A stretch of DNA of 64,000 nucleotides, from NCBI GenBank assembly GCA_016792935.1, contig JAEUJS010000249.1:1-64000 (forward strand), written 5' to 3'. Source of the stretch: Archangium sp. Its GTDB lineage: Bacteria; Myxococcota; Myxococcia; Myxococcales; Myxococcaceae. Shown here one piece after another: positions 8,573 to 17,186 of this stretch. Position numbers and translations under genes: made by a program. Numbering within the stretch: the first letter of the stretch is position 1; every line of letters begins with the position of its first letter. The notes beneath the pieces are model-generated. The model ran no database searches. It worked only from the letters and a program-made list of their open reading frames with translations, and was not told where the DNA came from.

Positions 8573-9610
8573 TCAGCGCGCGGCGCGCCGAATCGCTGAG
8601 CCGAGCGCCGCGAAACGGAAGAGCGCATCGTACGGCCCGCGGTTGCCGTTGGTGACGATGGCGACCGCGAGTCGACGGTCGGGGTCGGCGAAGGCGAGCG
8701 TGCAGAAAGCTCCCGCGTGGCCGAAGACGCGACTGGTGCCCCACCACCCGTAGATGGACGGCGTGAGGTTGCCGAGCATGAAGCCGCGCGCCATGCGCAT
8801 CGGAATGCGGTTGCTGCGATCGAACGCGAGCGGCGCATCGCCGGCGTAGCGTCTGAGCGTCTCCATCGACACCAGCCGTCCCTGCAGCACGGCGTCGTAG
8901 AAGCGCGCGAGGCTGTCGGCGTTGGTGATGAGCCCCGCCGCGGGGACGAAGGCCATCAACGCCTCGGGCAGGTTGTTGTCGGCCTCGAAGGTGTCCTTGA
9001 GGTCACGCCCGGCGACGAAGACCGAGCGCGTGCCGACCCAGTGCGTGCGCGCGAGCGACGGCAGCTCTTCGCGTGTCGCGCCGAAGCGCAAGCCCTCGAG
9101 CCCGGGCAAGCTCGCGATGTCGGTGCGCACGAAGTCGTCGAGGCCGCGACCGAGCGCACCGCGTACGACCTCCGCGAGAATCCACCCGTACTCGTACGGC
9201 ATGTACGCCAACGTGCCGCGCGCATGGCGAGGCGTCGCCTGGATCAACGCCGCGCGCACCTTGCCGAGGTCACCCCAATCGCGCGGTGACGCGACGAGCT
9301 CGGGCGTGAAGATGCACGCGCGGTGGGTGAGCACGTCGAGCACCGTGAGCTCGGGCTTGCCGAACTCGGGGAAGTACTTCGCCACCGGCGCGTTCACGTC
9401 GACGACGCCGCGTTCCTCGAGCATCGCCAGGGCGATGGCCACCACGCCTTTGCTCGCCGAGAAGACCGAGAAGCGCGTCTGTGCGTTCGCTGCTCCGACC
9501 GCGGTCGCGAACAAGGTCTCGCCATCGCGCCGCACGACCAGCTGCCCCGCCGGAAAATCTCCGCGGCGGCACTGCTCTGCGAACAAGCGACTGACGGCTT
9601 CGAAGCTCAC
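8573..9610 (-). CDS. Serine hydrolase, beta-lactamase class C fold
   Basis: 345 aa, PF00144 type (esterase EstB or penicillin-binding-protein-like). The SxxK nucleophile motif is SASK near residue 52, within FSVFSASKGVVAIALAML. A tyrosine motif lies in YMPYEYGW near 150, and a C-terminal FGHAGAFCTLAFADPDRRL block corresponds to the HxG strand. No signal peptide, so it is predicted cytoplasmic. Substrate not deducible: esterase, peptidase or lactamase are all possible. The start ATG at 9610 is preceded by a GAGAC-type sequence. It is convergent with the TetR gene, 4 bp apart. Confidence 0.9.
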   Translation of the reverse strand: MSFEAVSRLFAEQCRRGDFPAGQLVVRRDGETLFATAVGAANAQTRFSVFSASKGVVAIALAMLEERGVVDVNAPVAKYFPEFGKPELTVLDVLTHRACIFTPELVASPRDWGDLGKVRAALIQATPRHARGTLAYMPYEYGWILAEVVRGALGRGLDDFVRTDIASLPGLEGLRFGATREELPSLARTHWVGTRSVFVAGRDLKDTFEADNNLPEALMAFVPAAGLITNADSLARFYDAVLQGRLVSMETLRRYAGDAPLAFDRSNRIPMRMARGFMLGNLTPSIYGWWGTSRVFGHAGAFCTLAFADPDRRLAVAIVTNGNRGPYDALFRFAALGSAIRRAAR

Positions 9611-9672
9611 GAGGTCTCACCGTCGCGTCGCACGACCAGCCTCGAAACTCACGCGCGAGGTGATGCCGTACG

Positions 9673-11046
9673 TCACACGTCGAGATCCGCGTCGGGATCT
9701 TCCGCGCCGGCCGAGTACTTCGCGGTGTACTTCTCCTGCAGCACCGGGAACTGCTCGGTCATCAACTTGATGTCGGTGGACATCTTCTGCGACCAGTACG
9801 CCGACGCGTTCGACCAATCGACGGCGTTCATGTTGAACACCTTCTTCAACATCTGATTCACGTCTTTGCCCTGCGTCGCCCAACACGACTGCGCGGTCAT
9901 CACCTCGACGTACTTCTCGAAGGTCATCGACCCCGCACCGCCTTTGGTCTTCGACGCCGCGACCTTGTCGTTGATGCCCATCGAGCCCGACGCCTGCTGC
10001 GCGCTCGCTCCGTACTGACCGACGCCGCCCGCCGCGAAGGCCTTGCCGTACTCGGTGGCGATCGCCGCGGCCGCCATCGGGTCGCTCTGGTCCGCCATGC
10101 GCGCCATCCACCCTTCGGCGACGCGCGCGAACTTCGCCTCGTCCAGCTTGTGCTTGGCGAGCAGCTTCACGAACGCCGCTCCCTGCACGCTCATCTGCTG
10201 CGCCGCGATGCTCGCGTACACCTGCAGCGACACGCCCTCGATGGGGTCGAGCATTCCCGGCTTCACCGCATTGCGCATCGCATCGCGCGTGCCTTCTTGC
10301 CGAGCGATGAGCGCCGCGTTGGTGAACTCCGGGTCCTTCGCGTAGTGCCGCAGGAAGCAGTGGTTCACGCGCTTCCAATGGTTGCGGTTGCGGAAGCCGT
10401 GCTTCTTCAGTTCCGCCACGTACGCCGGGTTGTCGTCGTTCTGCTCTTCCTGCCCCGCGTTCTCGAGCGCGAAGTTCACCTTCCAGAACTTCACGAAATC
10501 GCCGGGACGCAGGCGACCCCAGTCGGGCTTGAAGTACGTCTTGCCGTTCTTCTCGAACGTCATCGCGTCTTCATCGTCTTCGTCGTTGAAGCCCATGCCT
10601 TCGTGAGACACGTAGTCCCATTCCTGGCCGAAGCGATCGAGCGGCTTCCCGTTCGGGCCCTTTTTCTGCGGAGCGTCGTCTTCGTCGCCCGCGTCATCGT
10701 CATCGCCCGAGTCGTCGTCGCTCGATTCCTCGCCCTCGTCGGAGTCGACGTCGTCACCGAAGCCTTCGTCTTCTTCGTCGGACATCTGCTCCTCCTCGGA
10801 GTCGTCCGCGGCGAGCGCAGGCGTGGTGTTGGTGGAACCTTCGGCGTCGCCTTCATCGGGCTCCCGCCCCCCGTCGGAACCTTCGTTCTGCGAGCGCATG
10901 CGCGCTTCGAACTCTTCGAAGGTCTCCTCGGTCATCATGGTCGACGCGTCGTTGCCGATGAACGACTCGCTCTGCTTCTTCACGACAGGTTTCGCAGGGG
11001 GCTTCGCTGCCGCAGGCGCGGGCTTCCGGGGCGGAGGAGGAGGCAT
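9673..11046 (-). CDS. Hypothetical protein with long acidic tract
   Basis: 457 aa. Residues 1-25 are Pro/Ala/Lys-rich, and about 60-125 form a very acidic Asp/Glu/Ser tract (runs such as DDDSGDDDDAGDEDD). After residue 130 comes a folded-looking domain with many Trp and Phe residues. It shows repeated helices such as AAAIATEYGKAFAAGG and ends in an acidic tail. No signal peptide or membrane helix. The arrangement (disordered acidic arm plus conserved alpha-helical domain) recalls histone-like or chaperone-like charge mimicry, but I recognise no family. Function unknown. Confidence 0.8.
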   Translation of the reverse strand: MPPPPPRKPAPAAAKPPAKPVVKKQSESFIGNDASTMMTEETFEEFEARMRSQNEGSDGGREPDEGDAEGSTNTTPALAADDSEEEQMSDEEDEGFGDDVDSDEGEESSDDDSGDDDDAGDEDDAPQKKGPNGKPLDRFGQEWDYVSHEGMGFNDEDDEDAMTFEKNGKTYFKPDWGRLRPGDFVKFWKVNFALENAGQEEQNDDNPAYVAELKKHGFRNRNHWKRVNHCFLRHYAKDPEFTNAALIARQEGTRDAMRNAVKPGMLDPIEGVSLQVYASIAAQQMSVQGAAFVKLLAKHKLDEAKFARVAEGWMARMADQSDPMAAAAIATEYGKAFAAGGVGQYGASAQQASGSMGINDKVAASKTKGGAGSMTFEKYVEVMTAQSCWATQGKDVNQMLKKVFNMNAVDWSNASAYWSQKMSTDIKLMTEQFPVLQEKYTAKYSAGAEDPDADLDV

Positions 11047-11179
11047 GGGTCGGGCGAGAGAACAGCCGGAAAGTCCCCTCAGGGCAACGGGCGAAACGCG
11101 CGCGAAGATAGCGGCTGGGTTCGCTCCTTCCGCTCTTGCGCGTCGCCACGCGGTACTGCGGCGTCACCACTCGCTGGGG

Positions 11180-11617
11180 TCAGCGGCGTTTTTCGAGCTC
11201 GCTTCGCGTGGCGGCGAGCTGCATTTCCAGCTCTGCGCGTTCGAGCGAGGCTTTGCGACGCTGCCGCGCCGACTCGATGGTGTGCACCACCAGCGCGTTG
11301 CTGCGGAACGGTTTGGCGAGATACCCGTCGAGCCCGAGCTGACTGAGCGCGAGCGCTTCCGGAGCGGCCGTCATCAACACCGTCGTCAGCTGCGGAAACC
11401 GCGAGCGCGCTTCGATGACGACCTGCGTGCCGACCACGAGAGGAAGGTTCTTGTCGCAGAGCAACACGTCGATCGACGCGTCGAGTTTGTCGAGCGCGAC
11501 GCGGCCGTCTTCCGCGAGCACGACCTCGTACCGCGAATGCTTGAGCACGGCGTCGAGCAGCGCGAGCACTGCCGTGTCGTCGTCCACCACCAGCACGCGG
11601 GTCATCGGGGACCGCAT
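11180..11617 (-). CDS. Stand-alone response-regulator receiver protein
   Basis: 145 aa CheY-like receiver. The acidic pocket is VVDDD (residues 10-14), the phospho-acceptor Asp is at 55 (LLCDKNLP), the conserved Thr at 83 (LMTAAPEA) and the Lys at 102 (GYLAKPF). After the receiver there is only a charged helix of about 35 residues (RQRRKASLERAELEMQLAA), likely coiled coil; no DNA-binding domain. It may start four codons later at 11605. It would pass phosphate or signal to a partner kinase not present in the window. Divergent from the CxxCH lipoprotein at 11716. Confidence 0.9.
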   Translation of the reverse strand: MRSPMTRVLVVDDDTAVLALLDAVLKHSRYEVVLAEDGRVALDKLDASIDVLLCDKNLPLVVGTQVVIEARSRFPQLTTVLMTAAPEALALSQLGLDGYLAKPFRSNALVVHTIESARQRRKASLERAELEMQLAATRSELEKRR

Positions 11618-11715
11618 GCTGGATCAAACGAAGGGCACTTGGCTACAGCCCCGCACAGCTCAGTGCGTTGATGGCAGAACTTTCCAGATCGTTCGAGCGC
11701 GGTGGCGGATAAGCC

Positions 11716-12882
11716 ATGCACATGTCTCAGCGCCTCGTGATGACGTTCGCTGTTTGCGCGCTCGGTGCGAGTTGCGGTGTTCCGCCCTCTCCGCAGGATG
11801 GTGGCGCTGACGCGAGCGTCTTCGTCCCGACCGAGCGTCGCCCGCTGGGCCTCAACGACGTGACGTATTTCCTGCCGCTGGAACAGCTCGACGCGAGCAC
11901 GCCGTTTCCTCCGGCGTCGACGATTCTGCCGCTCGGTGCGTTCACGCGGCTCACTGAAGCGCAGCCCGTGGTGCGGACGGACCTCTCGCGGCTGCGCGTG
12001 CTCGCGGTGCGTGTCGATGCGTGCGACCGGGCCGACACCCTGCCGTGCGCGAGTGATGCCGACGGTTCGATGCGGCTGGTGTTGCAGCCCGTGTTCGGAG
12101 CTCCCGCGAACGTCGAGGACGTGACCTTCCACGCGTTCTTTCCGATTCCGCGCGCTCAGATGCCCGAGGTGGTCGACACGCTGCGCGCGCTCGGAGCGAT
12201 GCAGAACATCGCGCGTGGTGCTCCGCTGCAGATTTCCACCGCGTTCCGCAGCGACTCGGCGTTCCGTACGCGATTAGGAGCGCTCGTCGCTCGCTACGCG
12301 CAGAGTCAGCGGCTCAATCGGCTCACGCTCTTCGGCCAGGAATCAGAGCGGGCTGCCATCGTCTGGATTTTCCGCGGTGAAGAAGTGCCCACGGGTGGCG
12401 CGGTGCTCGGGCCCATCACCATTCCGTCCATCGCGATGCCGCAGCAGGAAGTGCTGCTGTTTGGTGGTGATTCGTATCAGGTGACTCCGGTGGCGGACGA
12501 GCCGGTGGGCTTCGCGCGCATCGTGATGGAGCCGATGTTCCGCGCCGGCACGAGCTCGCAGCAGCTCGATGGCGTGCGCGCGTTGTTGGCCGTCGACAAT
12601 CCTTCGTTGCACTCGGCGAACAGTGCGCAGTGCGTGTCGTGTCATGTCTCGACGACGCTGGTGCCGTTGCGGTCGGCCGATGCGGGAATTGATGTGCACG
12701 CGCTGAGTGAGCGGTACACGAGCGCTGAGTTTGATCTCACTCCGCTTGGTTCGACCGGACGCGCTCGGACTTTGCGTGCGCTCGGGTATTTCGGATCGAG
12801 TCCGTTGGTCTCTCAGCGCGTCGTCAATGAGAGCGTGAACGTCGTTGGTGCGCTCGAGAGTGCGTATCCACCTGCGCCGTGA
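11716..12882 (+). CDS. Lipoprotein with a single CxxCH haem-type motif
   Basis: 388 aa. Signal peptide with lipobox FAVCALGASC, so the lipidated Cys is at about residue 20. A QCVSCHVS motif near residue 306 could attach haem c. It is the only CxxCH, and it sits in a stretch resembling the cytochrome-like segment of DUF1592-type proteins. The rest is an unrecognised domain with several short beta segments. Possible start two codons later (MSQRL). It lies near, but on the opposite strand to, the DUF1592/DUF1552 operon. Outer-membrane or periplasmic location is likely; electron-transfer function is inference only. Confidence 0.8.
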   Translation: MHMSQRLVMTFAVCALGASCGVPPSPQDGGADASVFVPTERRPLGLNDVTYFLPLEQLDASTPFPPASTILPLGAFTRLTEAQPVVRTDLSRLRVLAVRVDACDRADTLPCASDADGSMRLVLQPVFGAPANVEDVTFHAFFPIPRAQMPEVVDTLRALGAMQNIARGAPLQISTAFRSDSAFRTRLGALVARYAQSQRLNRLTLFGQESERAAIVWIFRGEEVPTGGAVLGPITIPSIAMPQQEVLLFGGDSYQVTPVADEPVGFARIVMEPMFRAGTSSQQLDGVRALLAVDNPSLHSANSAQCVSCHVSTTLVPLRSADAGIDVHALSERYTSAEFDLTPLGSTGRARTLRALGYFGSSPLVSQRVVNESVNVVGALESAYPPAP

Positions 12883-12891
12883 GGTCCCCGT

Positions 12892-13785
12892 TCAACGGGC
12901 GGCGACGGGCGGCTTCTTCGCGATGACTTCGAGCACCTGACCCGGCGCAATCGTGATGCTGACGGGCTCGTCGAGGCGCAGCACCTTGTCGTCGTGGCGC
13001 AGCTCGAACACCGTCTGCCGCGCGGGCACTGCGACCTTGCTCAGCTTCGGCTGCATCGAGCGAACGAAGACGCCGTCGACGAGCAGCACCTCGGCCACCA
13101 CTTCTTCCGAATCCGTGCACGCGAACTTCTTCTGCGAGAGCACCGCCGGCAACACGTTGTCCGCGTAGTGCAGCGTGAGGTCCTTCAGCAGCGCGGGCGA
13201 CTTCTCCGCGGTCACCGTGCCCATCGCCACCACCTCGACGCGCGCGCTGCACGCCTTCGTCGGCTCGGGCGCGGCGACGTGCGTGACGACGTATTCACCG
13301 ACCGGCAACGCGTCGGACTTCTCGGTCACCAGCCCGCTCGACGTCTTGCGCTCGAACTTGAGCTCACCGCCGGTGTACGGCTTTGCGACCGCGAACGGTT
13401 CCTGCTCCAGCACCACCGAGCCGGCGTCGAACCAGAGGTCGGGCTTGAGCTGCAATTCCACCGCGCGCTCGGCGACGAAGTAGTTCAACGGCACGCGCTC
13501 GAACGAGACGCTGATTCGCTTCACCGCACGCGCCGCCGTCCACGCGCGCACGCACGACGAGCCGGCCTTCGTCACCTTCTCCGGCTTCTCACCATCGAGG
13601 AGCACGTCGAAGTCGAGCATCCACGTGTTCGTGTTCAGCGAGCGGAAGTACGGCTCGGCTTTGCTCGAGAACAGCTCCAGGCCCGCAGGTGTCTTGAAAC
13701 AGACCTGCACGGCGGCGGGCTTCGGGCCTCCAGCCAACGACACGCCTGCTGACAACACACACATCGCGACGAGGCAGCGCTTCAT
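12892..13785 (-). CDS. Secreted hypothetical protein
   Basis: 297 aa from ATG at 13785, with signal peptide MKRCLVAMCVLSAGVSLAGG. The mature protein has cysteines spaced for possible disulfides and many short beta strands, with no recognisable catalytic motif. It ends QVLEVIAKKPPVAAR. The last part reads like a beta-sandwich or sugar-binding style fold (DDKVLRLDEPVSITIAPGQ), but the family is unknown. Convergent with the lipoprotein at 11716, 9 bp between the stops. An 88-bp gap to the DUF1552 gene upstream leaves room for its own promoter. Confidence 0.78.
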   Translation of the reverse strand: MKRCLVAMCVLSAGVSLAGGPKPAAVQVCFKTPAGLELFSSKAEPYFRSLNTNTWMLDFDVLLDGEKPEKVTKAGSSCVRAWTAARAVKRISVSFERVPLNYFVAERAVELQLKPDLWFDAGSVVLEQEPFAVAKPYTGGELKFERKTSSGLVTEKSDALPVGEYVVTHVAAPEPTKACSARVEVVAMGTVTAEKSPALLKDLTLHYADNVLPAVLSQKKFACTDSEEVVAEVLLVDGVFVRSMQPKLSKVAVPARQTVFELRHDDKVLRLDEPVSITIAPGQVLEVIAKKPPVAAR

Positions 13786-13873
13786 GCGCGTTCGCCACAG
13801 CACTCCGCGTACCAGCGCGCGGACCGAATACGTTGATCAGTTGATCTGCCGGACTGGCGCTCCGCCGGGTGGG

Positions 13874-15379
13874 TCAGGAGAAGACGGGGAGCGTGCCCTG
13901 ACCCGCGGTGAAGTTCTGCAGACCGAACGACGTGACCGGCGCTCCACCGCCATCGCGCACGTCGAAGATGCGCAGCAACGTGTTGAGGACCTGCGACGAG
14001 TTGTACGCAGTGCGCGTGTAGAAGTCCTCGTTGGTGCCCTTGCCGTTGAAGTGGAAGTTGCTGCGCGCGCCGTTGAGATTGCCGGCGATGGTGAAGCCGA
14101 GCTTGTTCGACGAGTGGCCGTTGCCGTTGCCGTAGTCGCTGCACATCACGACCAGCGTGTTGTCGAGCGCGGTGCGGCCGTCGTTGCCTTCGGGAATCGC
14201 GCGCAACGCGCCGAGCAGCGCCGCGAGCTGGTCGTAGAAGAAGCGGTACCCATCGAGCAGGTACTGCGCAGGCGGCGTTCCGCGCGTGGGAATTCCATCA
14301 ACCGGTGACGGGTCGCCGTGCACCATGCCGTGCCAATCGCTCGGCGTCGGGGCGCTCGACCAGGCTGCCCTCGCGGTGTCGACGCTCGGAACTCCGAAGA
14401 ACGGGGACTGTTGATCGAGGAACTCCAATCGACCGACCGGAGCGAGGTCGCAGCCCATCGCGTTCGCGAGCAGCGGGATCATCAACTGGCAGCGCTCGCG
14501 CATCGACATCATCCGGAACGGTGTGTACGGCGCGTTGGGCCCGGGCGTGCCGTAATTTCCCGCCGGCCGCGCGCACGCCGCGTTCTGCACGTCGATTTCA
14601 ATCTGCCGCACGCGCTGCGCGTGTTCGTCGAGCCGCCGCTGGTCTTGTCCGTTCAGCCCGACCTTCAAGTCCTGGTAGCTGGAGCGAACGAGGTCGAGCA
14701 CCGACTTCTTCCGCTGACGGGCGCGGCGTTGCAGCGCGAGCTGCGCGGCGTCGGTGGTGACTCCGGCGAAGAACTGGTCGAACGCGCGTGCGGGGTTGCA
14801 CTGCAGCCCGACCGGAGTCGTCGCCGCCTCGAAGCAGAAATCCGAGCGCATCACGTTGATGTCGTAGTTCTCACCGCTGACGCCGAGATCGACTGACGCG
14901 AACGGCCGTGCCCCGCGAATCGCAGCGCCGATGAAGTGCTCGATGCTCGGCCCGTTGGGACCGCCCATCTCCGAGCCCGCGGCGTCGGCGATGACGTTGG
15001 CGAGCGTGTTGCTCTGGTCACCCGAGAACGCGGCGCGCATCAAGGTGCCGGTCAGCACGCTCTCCTTCTTCGCGGGGTGACCGAACGCGTGCTGCGAGTT
15101 CAAGTTGCACACCGCGTTGTCGACGTTCGACACCATCAGCAGCTGATTGCGGAACGGCTCGAGCGGCGCGGTGATGAACGGCAGCGTGAAGCCGACGCCA
15201 TCGACGGTGGGCTGCCAGTGCGTGCGAATGAAGCCCATCGGGTACGCCACCACGATGATTCGACGCGGTGGCGTCATGCCCTGCGCGTGCGCCTTGTTAT
15301 TGGTGAACGCCTCGAGCCACGGCAACGCGAGCGCGGCGCCGGCGGCTCCGGTCAGGAATCTGCGTCGAGCGAGCTTCAT
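13874..15379 (-). CDS. DUF1552 domain protein, Tat-exported
   Basis: 501 aa. A twin-arginine leader starts MKLARRRFLTGAAGAALALP, and the body matches DUF1552 (PF07586): PRRIIVVAYPMGFIRTHWQP near the mature N-terminus, the central GPSIEHFIG, and DNTLVVMCSDYGNGNGHS near the C-terminus. The family belongs to the sulfatase-like/DUF1501 group found next to DUF1592 proteins in Planctomycetes and myxobacteria. Its ATG overlaps the stop of the DUF1592 gene (ATGA at 15376-15379), so the two are translationally coupled. Substrate unknown. An in-frame extension to 15757 lies inside the DUF1592 gene and is rejected. Confidence 0.93.
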   Translation of the reverse strand: MKLARRRFLTGAAGAALALPWLEAFTNNKAHAQGMTPPRRIIVVAYPMGFIRTHWQPTVDGVGFTLPFITAPLEPFRNQLLMVSNVDNAVCNLNSQHAFGHPAKKESVLTGTLMRAAFSGDQSNTLANVIADAAGSEMGGPNGPSIEHFIGAAIRGARPFASVDLGVSGENYDINVMRSDFCFEAATTPVGLQCNPARAFDQFFAGVTTDAAQLALQRRARQRKKSVLDLVRSSYQDLKVGLNGQDQRRLDEHAQRVRQIEIDVQNAACARPAGNYGTPGPNAPYTPFRMMSMRERCQLMIPLLANAMGCDLAPVGRLEFLDQQSPFFGVPSVDTARAAWSSAPTPSDWHGMVHGDPSPVDGIPTRGTPPAQYLLDGYRFFYDQLAALLGALRAIPEGNDGRTALDNTLVVMCSDYGNGNGHSSNKLGFTIAGNLNGARSNFHFNGKGTNEDFYTRTAYNSSQVLNTLLRIFDVRDGGGAPVTSFGLQNFTAGQGTLPVFS

Positions 15380-17073
15380 GGCTCCTCCCGGCGGAATGAG
15401 GTGAACGCTTCGCTCTCGAGGAGCGGGAAGACGAAGCTCTGCACGCTGCCTCCGGTCTCGTTCACGCGCGCGTTGAGTGCCGGGAGATACGGCAGCTCCG
15501 AGGGGAGCAACTGCCGGCCGAGCGCGAAGCGGAAGTAGCGCTGCGTCGCGCACGAAGAGGTCATGGCGCTCGCTCCCGCCGTCGCGAGGAAGGCGTCGCC
15601 GTCGGTGAAGTCCCACTGCTCGCCGGTGATGGGGAAGTTGATGCTGCCCGAGGTGTCGATGGTGGCGCCGTTCTCGGTGGTGCGGAAGCGGCCGAGCGCG
15701 TCGTAGCGCTCGAGCGCGAAGCCGAGCGGGTTGATGTCGCGGTGACAGCCGCTGCACTCGCCGCGCGTCGTGGTGGGAGACAACCGCTCTCTCGCCGTCG
15801 GCAGCCCGCGCGTGTCATTGAGGGGCGCGTTGATGTCGATGTTGCCGGGCAGCGTGGCGAGCGGTTGGCAGAGCACCTCTTTGCGAACGAACGCGCCGCG
15901 AATGATGGGCGTCTGGTGTCCCGCCGGAGCGTGCGCGATGAGGAAGCCCGCCGACGAGAGGATGCCGCGACGGTCGGTGCGCGTGACGAGGTTGAACGAG
16001 CCCGCGCCTCCCTGATTCGGAGCGCCGTACAAGTCATCGGTCTGCGCCTCGAGCGCCATCTGCTGCGTGGTGAAGAGCTCGACCATCGAGCCGCGCGTCG
16101 GGCTCCACGAGTTGCGGGTGAGCGCTTCGACCTCGGCGAGCAACGCGTCACGGCGCGCGGCCGGAAGGTTGGGGTCCATGTCGTCGATGGACTCGAGCAG
16201 GTCGACGCGCAGCCACTCGCGCACGAAGCGACCGAGCGTGGCCTGCGTCAGCGTCGCTCCGAGGAGACGTTCGGCCTGCGCGTGCAGCACCGCGGGGTCG
16301 CTCAACGTGCCGTCGTCGGCGAGCGCGAGCAACGTCGCGTCGGGCGGAGCGTCGGTCAGGAGGAACGCGAGACGCGTGGCGAGCTCGTGTGAGGTGAGCG
16401 CGACGACGCCGGTGGTGCCGGTGCCCTTCTCCGGGCGGTAGATGAATGCGGGTGCCTGGAAGAAGTACTGCAGCACGGCGCTGAAGCTCTCCGCGGCGGA
16501 CTGTTCAACACGCAGCGTCGTGTAGAGCGCGTTGATGTTGGTGCGCTCGGTCGCGGTGAGCGGACGGCGGAACGCGCGGCGGCCGAAGTCGTCGATGAAG
16601 CCGCCCACGCACGCATCGACCTGCGCGTCGGTGAAGCCAGGCGCCAGTGACGGGCACAGCTGCGGGAGGAGCGACGACGCGTTGGTCATGAACGCCGCGG
16701 CCATGAACTCGCTGCCGTCTTCGAGGAGAATTTCGTCCTGCGTGCTGACCGTGCCGTTGTCGGAGTCGCTCGAGAAGCCGCTCGCGAGGCCCGTCTTCGG
16801 CGAAGCGCTCGGGTAGGAAGTCTGCGCGACGAGCGTGGTGCCGATGGTGCCCGGGAACAACGCGCGCAACGCGTTCTCGTACTGCACGCGATTGAGACGA
16901 CGGATGCCGACGAGGCCGAGCTCTGCGGGTTGAGTGGTGCCGCCGCCAGTTCCTCCGCCGATGCCGCCACCGCCGTTGCCTGCGCCGGGAGGACCGAGGC
17001 CGGGCGGGCCGACGATGGAGCCTTCACAGCCGACGAGCAGGAGAGCGGTGAAGAGGAGGGTCGGGCGCATCAT
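15376..17073 (-). CDS. DUF1592/DUF1588/DUF1585 cytochrome-like lipoprotein
   Basis: 565 aa. Lipobox LLLVGCEG, then a Gly-rich linker (about 28-46). Domains in order: a DUF1587-like block (LGLVGIRRLNRVQYENALRA), DUF1595 (RRAFRRPLTATERTNI), DUF1592 (LATRLAFLLTDAPPD), and DUF1588 (IIRGAFVRKEVLCQPLATLP through the motif ECSGCHRDINPLGFALE). The C-terminal DUF1585 block is YFRFALGRQLLPSELPYL. The CSGCH motif could bind haem c. Proteins of this type are known in planctomycetes and myxobacteria, usually with a DUF1552 partner, as here. Role unproven. Confidence 0.93.
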   Translation of the reverse strand: MMRPTLLFTALLLVGCEGSIVGPPGLGPPGAGNGGGGIGGGTGGGTTQPAELGLVGIRRLNRVQYENALRALFPGTIGTTLVAQTSYPSASPKTGLASGFSSDSDNGTVSTQDEILLEDGSEFMAAAFMTNASSLLPQLCPSLAPGFTDAQVDACVGGFIDDFGRRAFRRPLTATERTNINALYTTLRVEQSAAESFSAVLQYFFQAPAFIYRPEKGTGTTGVVALTSHELATRLAFLLTDAPPDATLLALADDGTLSDPAVLHAQAERLLGATLTQATLGRFVREWLRVDLLESIDDMDPNLPAARRDALLAEVEALTRNSWSPTRGSMVELFTTQQMALEAQTDDLYGAPNQGGAGSFNLVTRTDRRGILSSAGFLIAHAPAGHQTPIIRGAFVRKEVLCQPLATLPGNIDINAPLNDTRGLPTARERLSPTTTRGECSGCHRDINPLGFALERYDALGRFRTTENGATIDTSGSINFPITGEQWDFTDGDAFLATAGASAMTSSCATQRYFRFALGRQLLPSELPYLPALNARVNETGGSVQSFVFPLLESEAFTSFRREEP

Positions 17074-17186
17074 GTGGGAGAGCCGTGAGTGTAGAGAAAC
17101 AGCTCAGCCCAGATCAGCAGGCGCTGATGTCGGACACGCGCGCACCTCTTTGGAGCCACACCATATTCATTACGGGTGCTGCTCCC

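Noticed and set aside
15380-15757. In-frame extension of the DUF1552 gene
   Set aside because: It lies inside the DUF1592 gene, and the Tat signal at 15379 gives a clear start.
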